Origin: an uncultured Selenomonadales bacterium
Lineage (GTDB): Bacteria > Bacillota > Negativicutes > Selenomonadales > Selenomonadaceae
Assembly (NCBI GenBank): GCA_946547205.1
Contig: CAMNPA010000007.1
Location: forward strand, 1-21,531
Direction: 5' to 3'
DNA length: 21,531 nt
Below, piece after piece: positions 7,765 to 13,986 of the stretch. The notes beneath the pieces were generated by a model. The model ran no database searches and was not told the origin of the DNA. It saw only the letters and a list, made by a program, of their open reading frames with translations. The position numbers and the translations under genes were made by a program. Position 1 is the first letter of the stretch, and every line of letters begins with the position of its first letter.

Positions 7765-8534
7765 TGATAAATTTCCTTGACCATCGGGAAAACTGCCCAA
7801 GCTTTTGGCCAACCTGCATAAAATGCAAGCTGTGTGACGATTTCAACCATCTCCGCGCGTGTGACACCGTTATTTTTTGCATTTTGAATGTGATGTTTAA
7901 GCGCGTCCGTGAAAATGCCGGCTCCAATCAGCGTCGAGACCGTGACAATGCTTCTGTCGTGCAAGCTCAGAATATTGTTGCGGCTCCAAATTTCGCCGAA
8001 AAGAATATCATCGTTGTAGCGTGCGAATTCGGGCGCGAAGTCTCCGAGATTTTTCCGTCCTGCAGTCTGCTGAATTTTTTTGCCGACGTTCTCAAAAGTT
8101 TTCGCCGCGTCTTCGCCGTAAATTTCCTTCGCCATAGGAAAAACCGCCCAAGCTTTTGGCCAGCCCGCATAAAAACCGAGCTGCGTAACGATTTCAACCA
8201 TCTCATCGCGAGTGACGCCGTTAGCCTTCGCGTTTTGAATGTGATATTTCAACGAGCTGTCCAAAATTCCGCTGCCGACGAGTGCGCAAATCGTTACAAT
8301 GCTTCTGTCGTGCAAAGAAAGAATGTCGTTGCGGCTCCAGACCTCGCCGAACAAAATATCGTCGTTGTAGCGCGCGAATTCCGGTGCAAAATCGCCGAGC
8401 CTGTCACGTCCCGCCGTCTGAACAATTTTTTTCGCCGTGGAATGTTGATTCATAGTTTTTGCCTCCGTAGCCGTAAAATTCATCGTGAACAACACATTTG
8501 CCGCGACCATTGCCGCCAAAAATTTTTTCGTCAT
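7761..8534 (-). CDS. Exported protein with two tandem carboxymuconolactone-decarboxylase-like domains
   Basis: This 257-residue protein has a signal peptide (residues 1 to about 25, MTKKFLAAMVAANVLF then TATEA). Two near-identical CMD/AhpD-fold domains follow with a period of 117 residues. Each contains GDFAPEFARYNDDILFGE, LSLHDRSIVT, a YHIQNAK or HHIQNAK segment, NGVTR(D/A)EMVEIVTQL and FYAGWPKAWAVFPM. The CXXC of AhpD peroxidases is absent, so it is unlikely to be a classical alkylhydroperoxidase. Gamma-CMD proteins act on lactones or on unknown redox substrates; the substrate here is unknown. GGAG lies eight bases before the ATG. The gene is coupled to the iron-sulfur flavoprotein, and both products carry export signals, pointing to a joint role in the envelope. 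Confidence 0.88.
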   Translation of the reverse strand: MTKKFLAAMVAANVLFTMNFTATEAKTMNQHSTAKKIVQTAGRDRLGDFAPEFARYNDDILFGEVWSRNDILSLHDRSIVTICALVGSGILDSSLKYHIQNAKANGVTRDEMVEIVTQLGFYAGWPKAWAVFPMAKEIYGEDAAKTFENVGKKIQQTAGRKNLGDFAPEFARYNDDILFGEIWSRNNILSLHDRSIVTVSTLIGAGIFTDALKHHIQNAKNNGVTRAEMVEIVTQLAFYAGWPKAWAVFPMVKEIYQ

Positions 8535-8553
8535 AAAATCATCTCCTGCGCAG

Positions 8554-8562
8554 ATTATAGCA
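8554..8562 (-). promoter_or_regulatory. Extended -10 promoter for the CMD/flavoprotein operon
   Basis: On the minus strand TGC precedes TATAAT (8559-8554), an extended -10 element. No good -35 is visible at 16-18 bases. RNA would start about 13 bases before the CMD start, giving a very short leader that carries GGAG. The element abuts the T-run of the preceding terminator. Confidence 0.6.
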
Positions 8563-8563
8563 T

Positions 8564-8592
8564 AAAAAAAATCCCGCCGAGCTTTCCGACGA
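8564..8592 (-). terminator. Rho-independent terminator after the restriction specificity gene
   Basis: On the minus strand TCTCGTCG pairs with CGGCGGGA through two U-G wobbles and is followed by a run of T. It lies about 20 bases after the specificity subunit stop codon and just before the CMD promoter. Confidence 0.75.
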
Positions 8593-8612
8593 GAAAATTT
8601 TTTCCGCAGATT

Positions 8613-9686
8613 TTATTTCTTGACGAGTGCACTTTCGACAAAGTCAAGATAGCGTCGCACGGTCTGCGCGAATTGGTTGCGCGTGAAAGTTTCCATGAAT
8701 TCATAATCGGGCGAGCCGCCGTCAGTCACGGGCAACATAATTTTTTCGCGCTTGAGCCGCGTATCGCTCCGTTTGTAATTGAAATTGTATTTGCCGCGAA
8801 CTTTATCGGCAACCGTCGTTATAAACCAGCCGATGTATTCGTTCAGAAAGTCCGCGTAGCCGCAAGTGATGTCGCTCGTGGCGATGAAGTCTTCGCGCTT
8901 GTAAACCGAATAGCCGATTGAACCTTCGCCGTTTCTGATGAACGCAATGCAATTTCCGCGTTGAATCAAATTTTCTACGGGTCGCACGAAGTTTAAGACA
9001 GCGTTATTTCGATTCGTCGCGCCGAGATATGAAATGCCGCGTTCGTCAAGTTCAAGGTGATTCACGCCCTTAGCTTTGCCGGTCTCCAATCTGAACAAGT
9101 CGCCGATGAAAAATTCTTGCCAAGTCTTTTCGCTCAACGGTTGAATCTGCGCGGCGTCAGCGATTGTGACAAAGTCAACGTAGCGTTGCAAAATTTTTGT
9201 TTCGTGAGCGCGAATGTAATTCTCCATGAATTCATAGTCGGGCGAGCCGTCATCAGTCACGGGCAAGAGAATTTTTTGTTTTCTCAAGCGCGTTGAGTTT
9301 ATCGTGAACGAGTAAGAATATTTTTCCTTGTGCACTCTCAATGATTGAGCGATAAACATCAGAACGAACTGCGAAAGAGAATTTTTAGGCGACAAGATAT
9401 TTACTTTGGTGCCGGTGAAGAACGGAAAATTTTGGACGTATGGTTGAGCAGTCTCGTTACCAATGGTAATGACAGGAAATGTCACGTTCAAAAAATTTTC
9501 GTCGTAGTCAATAAATCCGTCAAGCCCATTAGTATTTTCTTTGCGAGTGATGTAAGCGTAACGTCCTGAAACTCTGTCGACTTTGTTTCCGTCAATAGCC
9601 TTGCCAATTTTGATTTCAAACAGGTCGCCGATAACAAATGGTCGCCAAACTTTGTCGGCAAGAGACGGAGTGTCAATCAGCGGCAA
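8613..9686 (-). CDS. BcgI-like/type I specificity subunit (target recognition)
   Basis: This 357-residue subunit should provide DNA sequence recognition for the adjacent restriction-methylation protein. It is built from two half-subunits about 177 residues apart. Each half starts with a (V/T)W..F.IGDLF....GKA segment, continues with a target recognition domain, and ends with LPVTD.GSPDYEFME and a helical RY(L/V)DFV segment. This is the two-TRD layout of HsdS and BcgI B proteins, which recognise bipartite sites. The length is short for type I HsdS but fits BcgI B-type subunits. The start is TTG at 9686, overlapping the upstream stop by 10 bp and placed just after a run of nine A. No strong ribosome site is visible, so translation may rely on coupling or on a -1 frameshift from the upstream gene. 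Confidence 0.85.
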   Translation of the reverse strand: MPLIDTPSLADKVWRPFVIGDLFEIKIGKAIDGNKVDRVSGRYAYITRKENTNGLDGFIDYDENFLNVTFPVITIGNETAQPYVQNFPFFTGTKVNILSPKNSLSQFVLMFIAQSLRVHKEKYSYSFTINSTRLRKQKILLPVTDDGSPDYEFMENYIRAHETKILQRYVDFVTIADAAQIQPLSEKTWQEFFIGDLFRLETGKAKGVNHLELDERGISYLGATNRNNAVLNFVRPVENLIQRGNCIAFIRNGEGSIGYSVYKREDFIATSDITCGYADFLNEYIGWFITTVADKVRGKYNFNYKRSDTRLKREKIMLPVTDGGSPDYEFMETFTRNQFAQTVRRYLDFVESALVKK

Positions 9687-11587
9687 GAGTTTTTTTTTGC
9701 GCCGAAAAGATATTCGCGCCCGTGAGCAATCATGTTGAATTCAAACGTGAGATAATCGGCGACGGTGTTTGAAAAATCGTTTTCGGTCGGCAGCTCGTCG
9801 TTGTAGTAATAGAAAGAGTGCAGCCACTCATCGGAAGGCTCAATCGTCGTGGTGACCATGAACTTTGACGGAGCATCAGAAATTTTGCCGCGCCAACAAT
9901 CGAGCAGATAAAATTTTTTGTCCTTGGCGCGTTCCGTTTCGACAAGCCCGACGTGTTTTTTGACCTCAAAGCCGTCGTCTTCAAAGTTGATGAACTTGAC
10001 GCGCTTAGATTTGGGATGCGGTTCGCCGGCAGTGAAAATCGCAATGCAAGGCACAACGCCGATTCGATAGAACGTGTTCTTGTTGAGACTGATGACGCCT
10101 TCGAGCGTGTGCTTGCGGAGAATGTCGCACTTGTCGATTTTGTCGTCGCGAGTCTTGCCAATCATTGCGGAGACGGGAATTATAACCGCAACGCGTCCGC
10201 CGACGGTGACCGATTCCAGCAAGTGACGAATAAATTTAAGTTCGGACAGATGAGCCGTCGCGGAATTTTTCGCTTGGCTATAAGGTGGATTCATCATGCC
10301 GACAGTAAAGCCGTTAAGCTGTAAGTCACCGGGTTTATTTGCAAAAAAATCTCCGCAGAGCAAATTGCTTTGACCGTCGCCGCGCAGAATCATATTTGTT
10401 GTCGCGATTGAGAACATGTCTTCGCGTGCCTCGATGCCGTGAATTTGTTTCTGCTTGATGTGTTTACGTTGATAATCGTCAGCGTCGTTTAACATGCGGC
10501 TCATTGCGGCGATAAGAAAACTTCCCGTGCCGCAGCATGGATCGAAAACGACATCATCGGGCTTGAGGTCGACGAGGTCGCAAAAAAGTTCGGTAATGTG
10601 TCGCGGAGTGAGCACGACGCCCAAAGATTGCCCGTCGCCGCCGCTGTAGCTGATGAATTCGCCGTAAAATCTGCCGAGATAATCTTCCGCCGAATTATTT
10701 TTGAGAGCGTCATAAATATTGTCCGCGATAAATTCCGTGAAAAATTTCAGCGGCGTCTTGCCGAGATTCTTGTTGACGGTGTTAAGCAACGGACGATCTT
10801 TAATCAGCCCGAATTGACTTAGCACGCGTTCCTTTTTGACTTCGGGACGAACATTTGCGCGGAGCAGATGATTTTTCATGTGCTCAAAAAGTTTTGCGCC
10901 GTCCGTGTGAATTTCTTCGTCGCCTGTTAGCTGTTTAATGTCAAAGCCGAATTCTTTTTCGGCAAGCGCGAGCAAAATTGCCGAGACGACTAAAGGTTTT
11001 TCGTCTTCGCCGAGCTGTCCGTAATTGCGCAAGTGTTCATGCAAAGTTTCGGCTTGACGGAGAATTTTTTTCAGCTCAACTTCTTCGGGCGGAATTTCGC
11101 CGAGCACCATGCGCCGCCAGTAGCTGTCGATATTTTCCGCCGTGAAATTTTTGAACGTGTCGACTTCGGGCAATTCGGTGATGTTTTTGTCGCCGTCAAT
11201 GAAAATCGGTTGGATGACGTGATGTTTTCTGTCGCCGGCATTTCCGAACGCGAAAACTTTTTTGTAGTGCGTGCCGTCAATAATTTTCCGCGCGTAGAAC
11301 AGTGCGCCGTTGAGTGCATAATTTTTCGTGGCGTCGACAGTCTGCGAAATTTCGCCGCCGTCACGAAGGACGAGTTTCAATCGGTCAAGCTTATCTTCCA
11401 TAACCAAAACAAAGCCGTTGACAATCGCAACGTGGTCGGGATAGCCGCGCAGTCCCGTCTGATTTTTTGACGCCGTTGCCAATGCGCCGTTAAGTTCGAC
11501 GTTGCAAGTGGATTGCGACTCCGAAAAAATTTCCACCGCCTCAAGCCGAGTCTGTATGTAATTCGCGAAGTCTGCTTCTGAACTCAT
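9677..11587 (-). CDS. BcgI-like restriction endonuclease/N6-adenine methyltransferase subunit
   Basis: This 636-residue protein combines cleavage and modification. Near the N-terminus PD at 50-51 and EDK at 64-66 form a PD-(D/E)XK nuclease core. The central and C-terminal part is an HsdM-like N6-adenine methyltransferase: SAM motif I FDPCCGTGSFL at about 347 and catalytic motif IV NPPYS at about 431. Length and layout match the BcgI A subunit of type IIB systems, which with a B subunit cut on both sides of a bipartite site. I chose ATG at 11587, which has GAGG eight bases upstream; a TTG six bases earlier is possible. A separate type I HsdR translocase is absent from the window, in keeping with a BcgI-type system. 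The target sequence cannot be read from the protein. Confidence 0.88.
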   Translation of the reverse strand: MSSEADFANYIQTRLEAVEIFSESQSTCNVELNGALATASKNQTGLRGYPDHVAIVNGFVLVMEDKLDRLKLVLRDGGEISQTVDATKNYALNGALFYARKIIDGTHYKKVFAFGNAGDRKHHVIQPIFIDGDKNITELPEVDTFKNFTAENIDSYWRRMVLGEIPPEEVELKKILRQAETLHEHLRNYGQLGEDEKPLVVSAILLALAEKEFGFDIKQLTGDEEIHTDGAKLFEHMKNHLLRANVRPEVKKERVLSQFGLIKDRPLLNTVNKNLGKTPLKFFTEFIADNIYDALKNNSAEDYLGRFYGEFISYSGGDGQSLGVVLTPRHITELFCDLVDLKPDDVVFDPCCGTGSFLIAAMSRMLNDADDYQRKHIKQKQIHGIEAREDMFSIATTNMILRGDGQSNLLCGDFFANKPGDLQLNGFTVGMMNPPYSQAKNSATAHLSELKFIRHLLESVTVGGRVAVIIPVSAMIGKTRDDKIDKCDILRKHTLEGVISLNKNTFYRIGVVPCIAIFTAGEPHPKSKRVKFINFEDDGFEVKKHVGLVETERAKDKKFYLLDCWRGKISDAPSKFMVTTTIEPSDEWLHSFYYYNDELPTENDFSNTVADYLTFEFNMIAHGREYLFGAKKNSCR

Positions 11588-11617
11588 TGCCAATTCCTCA
11601 TTCCTAATTCCTAATTC
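11588..11617 (-). repeat. Heptamer tandem repeat in the leader of the restriction operon
   Basis: On the minus strand four 7-base units read AAGAATT, AGGAATT, AGGAATG and AGGAATT directly before GGCA and the ATG at 11587. Three of the four contain the Shine-Dalgarno-like core AGGA. The repeat lies between the predicted transcription start and the start codon. Confidence 0.7.
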
Positions 11618-11631
11618 TTATCGCCGCGCAG

Positions 11632-11660
11632 ATTGTAAAAAAAATTCTCGCGCGTGTCGA
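11632..11660 (-). promoter_or_regulatory. Promoter of the restriction-modification operon
   Basis: On the minus strand TCGACA (11660-11655), a 17-base spacer and TACAAT (11637-11632) give a good sigma-70 promoter. It is divergent from the dehydrogenase promoter; the two -35 boxes are 12 bp apart. A 6-bp inverted repeat TTCTCG/CGAGAA (11645-11650, 11658-11663) overlaps this -35 box and could be an operator. Confidence 0.7.
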
Positions 11661-11672
11661 GAAAAATTTATC

Positions 11673-11701
11673 TTGAAAATTATATGGAGCGGTGCTATAC
11701 T
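11673..11701 (+). promoter_or_regulatory. Promoter of the beta-hydroxyacid dehydrogenase gene
   Basis: TTGAAA (11673-11678), a 17-base spacer and TATACT (11696-11701) form a sigma-70 type promoter. The start of RNA would be near 11708, with the AAAGGAG ribosome site and ATG at 11727 shortly after. Confidence 0.75.
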
Positions 11702-11726
11702 TCGCCGCGTGAAAGGAGTGATTCAA

Positions 11727-12602
11727 ATGCCTGCGTTGAAAAAAATCGGCTTCATCGGCACGGGCATCATGGGTTCGGCAATGGCGGGTCATCTTATGGA
11801 CGCGGGCTTCGAGTTGAGCGTTTACAATCGCACAAAATCCAAAGCTCAAGCTCTGATTGCTCGCGGTGCACGTTGGTGCGACACTGCCGGTGAATGCGCC
11901 AAAGATCAAGATGTCGTCATTACGATTGTCGGCTATCCGAAGGACGTTGAGAAAATTTATCTGGACGCCGGCGGAATTGTCGACTGCGCAAAATCCGGAG
12001 CGTATCTGATTGACATGACGACTTCCTCGCCGATTCTCGCCGAAAAAATTTTTGTCGCCGCAAAATCCAAAGGTCTGCACGCTGTCGATGCGCCTGTTAG
12101 CGGCGGTGATGTCGGTGCGAAAAATGCCACGCTTACAATCCTCGTCGGCGGCGAAGAAGAATCTTTCAACGCGTTGCAACCGATTTTCGCGGCGATGGGC
12201 AAAAATATCGTCTACGAAGGCTCGGCGGGCGCAGGGCAAAAAACTAAGGCTTGCAACCAAATCGCCATTGCCGGAACGTTGGCGGGCGTATGTGAGGCGT
12301 TCGCTTATGCCAAAGCTTCCGGGCTCGACGTGGAAAAAGTTTACTCGGCTATCTCAACCGGTGCGGCTGGAAGTTTTCAAATGACGGGTGTTGCTCGCAA
12401 AGGTCTTGACGGCGATTTTAATCCGGGATTTATGCTGAAACATTTCGGAAAGGATTTGGCGATTGGCAACGAGACTGCCACGGCTTACGGCGCGTCACTT
12501 CCGATTTTGGCGGTTGTACTCCATGAAGTCCGCAAGCTTGAACAATCCGGCGAAGGAAACCTTGGCACGCAAGCACTTTTGAAATATTACGGCATCTCTT
12601 GA
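11727..12602 (+). CDS. NAD(P)-dependent beta-hydroxyacid dehydrogenase (3-hydroxyisobutyrate/tartronate-semialdehyde type)
   Basis: This 291-residue enzyme belongs to the 3-hydroxyisobutyrate dehydrogenase family. The N-terminal NAD(P)-binding motif is GFIGTGIMGSAM at about 8-19. The substrate-binding signature DAPVSGGDVGA lies near residue 120. The catalytic lysine should be in GAGQKTKACNQ near residue 170, and an all-alpha C-terminal domain follows. Members reduce or oxidise small beta-hydroxy acids such as hydroxyisobutyrate, glycerate or glyoxylate derivatives; sequence alone does not settle which. The ATG at 11727 has AAAGGAG eight bases upstream and follows a good promoter. The stop codon overlaps the 3' end of the convergent GIY-YIG gene by 16 bp. 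Confidence 0.9.
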   Translation: MPALKKIGFIGTGIMGSAMAGHLMDAGFELSVYNRTKSKAQALIARGARWCDTAGECAKDQDVVITIVGYPKDVEKIYLDAGGIVDCAKSGAYLIDMTTSSPILAEKIFVAAKSKGLHAVDAPVSGGDVGAKNATLTILVGGEEESFNALQPIFAAMGKNIVYEGSAGAGQKTKACNQIAIAGTLAGVCEAFAYAKASGLDVEKVYSAISTGAAGSFQMTGVARKGLDGDFNPGFMLKHFGKDLAIGNETATAYGASLPILAVVLHEVRKLEQSGEGNLGTQALLKYYGIS

Positions 12603-13342
12603 GCTTCTTTGGCGGCTCGTTTAGCGGCTTCTCTTGCAAGGGCTCTTTCACGCATTTTGGCTTTTGTCTCTTCCGAATGGTGCTTGCCGTACATGTAGTG
12701 CTTTTCGCCTCGAATACCAGGCTTGCCGAGATGTGCTCGACGATTCTTTTCTTTAGCTTCTTCTGTGTGGTGCTTGCCATAAAAGCCATTTTTTTCGCCA
12801 CTAACGGCGGCTGATATTTTTGCTTTTTCTTCGTCGGTGTGAGGAATGCCCTTGTTGGCAGGCGGTCTGCCATAGTTGGGATTATTTTTACCTTTCATTC
12901 TGGCGGATTGTGCGGCTCGGACTTCGTCGTTGTGATGTTTCCCGTAATGAGGATTTTTTTCGCCGCTGTAGTCTCTTGCAAGCGCGTTTTGGCGAATTTT
13001 CTCGCGAGTATCGTCGGACACGATGATTTTGCTGATTCCGCCGCAAGTCTTGTTGTAACCGGCAGGATATACGGAGCGAAAAAAGTTTACCCAGTACTGC
13101 TCCCGCTCGCTGATAAGATTTGACGGTACGTGTTCTTCAACAATCCACCAGTCCCAATGTTCCCAGCCGATGCGCTTAATTTCCGTGTCGACGAACTGCT
13201 TGCCCTTCTTGTGCTGACGAATGCGCTTTATGACCCGTTGACGTGTGACACCGACGTAATTCCTATCGGTTTTGCTACACCACAGCACGTAAACAGAAAA
13301 CTCGATAGTTTGACATTCGGAGCCGGTTTTGTTATTATTCAT
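12587..13342 (-). CDS. GIY-YIG endonuclease with NUMOD3 repeats (free-standing homing type)
   Basis: This 251-residue protein has a GIY-YIG nuclease domain at about 15-100. YVL (18-20) and YVG (29-31) form the core, and Glu81 in EREQYW and PAGYNKTCGG complete the domain pattern. Four NUMOD3-type DNA-binding motifs follow, for example GEKNPHYGKHH near 127 and GEKHYMYGKHH near 212. This is the layout of phage SegA-type and other free-standing homing endonucleases. The tail is a basic helix rich in Ala, Arg and Lys. The ATG at 13342 has AGGAGG upstream. No intron or host gene is visible around it, so it may be a lone mobile gene inserted between the dehydrogenase and mscL. Its 3' end overlaps the dehydrogenase gene by 16 bp. 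Confidence 0.88.
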   Translation of the reverse strand: MNNNKTGSECQTIEFSVYVLWCSKTDRNYVGVTRQRVIKRIRQHKKGKQFVDTEIKRIGWEHWDWWIVEEHVPSNLISEREQYWVNFFRSVYPAGYNKTCGGISKIIVSDDTREKIRQNALARDYSGEKNPHYGKHHNDEVRAAQSARMKGKNNPNYGRPPANKGIPHTDEEKAKISAAVSGEKNGFYGKHHTEEAKEKNRRAHLGKPGIRGEKHYMYGKHHSEETKAKMRERALAREAAKRAAKEAQEMP

Positions 13343-13428
13343 GATGGAACCCCCTCCTAGGATTTGATTGGTTTGTACACCGTCAACATTTTAGCAGGTG
13401 GTTCAAATTTTTGCAAGGAGTGATTCTT

Positions 13429-13869
13429 TTGTTTGATGAGTGGAAAAAATTTTTAATGCGCGGAAACATCATTGATTTATCAGTCGGCGTGGTCATAGGA
13501 GCAGCCTTCGGGAAAATTGTATCATCGTTCACCAGCGATATTCTCATGCCGCCACTCGGATTAGTGCTCGGCAAAGTGGATTTCTCAAACCTATACATAA
13601 ATTTATCGGGTGTCGAGTACGAATCATTTTCCGCAGCTAAGGAAGCAGGTGCACCAATCATCGCTTACGGTGCGTTCCTAAACGTCTGCTTGGATTTTCT
13701 GATTGTTGCCACGGCAATTTTCATACTTTTGAAACAAGTTAATCGTCTACTGCCCGCGCCGCCGCCGCCTGCACCCGATCCTCGCAAGTGCCCATATTGC
13801 CGCGAAGTTGTTGCCGACGACGCGACGAAGTGCCCGCATTGTGCATCGGACATCAAAGGCAAGAAATAG
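13429..13869 (+). CDS. mscL: Large-conductance mechanosensitive channel MscL with C-terminal zinc ribbon
   Basis: This 146-residue inner-membrane channel opens under membrane tension and releases solutes on osmotic downshock. FLMRGNIIDLSVGVVIGAAFGKIV is split here as the N-terminal helix and TM1 (about 8-40), and DILMPPLGL is the typical loop start. TM2 is at about 80-101 (FLNVCLDFLIVATAIFILLK). After a Pro-rich linker (about 109-117) a CX2C...CX2C zinc ribbon is formed by Cys121, 124, 135 and 138, where E. coli MscL has a helical bundle. I chose TTG at 13429, which has AAGGAG eight bases upstream and aligns with the usual MscL N-terminus; an earlier TTG at 13411 would contain that ribosome site in the coding sequence. 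Confidence 0.92.
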   Translation: MFDEWKKFLMRGNIIDLSVGVVIGAAFGKIVSSFTSDILMPPLGLVLGKVDFSNLYINLSGVEYESFSAAKEAGAPIIAYGAFLNVCLDFLIVATAIFILLKQVNRLLPAPPPPAPDPRKCPYCREVVADDATKCPHCASDIKGKK

Positions 13870-13889
13870 TTTCCGATAAAAAAATTAAA

Positions 13890-13922
13890 GCCCTTCCGAA
13901 TTGGAAAGGCGATTTTTTTTTT
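13890..13922. terminator. Bidirectional terminator between mscL and the smaller RTX gene
   Basis: GCCCTTCC (13890-13897) and GGAAAGGC (13903-13910) form a hairpin with loop GAATT, flanked by A-rich sequence on the left and a run of T on the right. In minus-strand RNA the stem is complete with one U-G pair; in plus-strand RNA there is one C-A mismatch. It therefore serves both convergent genes but is stronger for the RTX gene. Confidence 0.75.
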
Positions 13923-13953
13923 GCGCGATGAATCCCGGCAATTGAACGGTTGC

Positions 13954-13986
13954 AAAGCATACACATTGGATGCAACGTCACGTTGC
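13954..13986 (-). repeat. 33-base palindrome-plus-tail repeat, copy A
   Basis: On the minus strand a 15-base palindrome GCAACGTGACGTTGC (13986-13972) is followed by ATCCAATGTGTATGCTTT. The palindrome contains the last codons and stop of the smaller RTX gene. A related copy lies on the plus strand at 18963-18995, where 14 of the 18 tail bases match. Confidence 0.55.

Noticed and set aside
13412..13417. TTGCAA as -35 of a minus-strand promoter for the GIY-YIG gene (with TAAAAT 17 bases on)
   Set aside because: Spacing fits, but both boxes are weak and lie over the mscL ribosome-site region, so I do not list it as a feature.
13411..13428. Earlier TTG start for mscL
   Set aside because: The segment contains the ribosome site AAGGAG for the TTG at 13429, and the shorter N-terminus matches MscL proteins.
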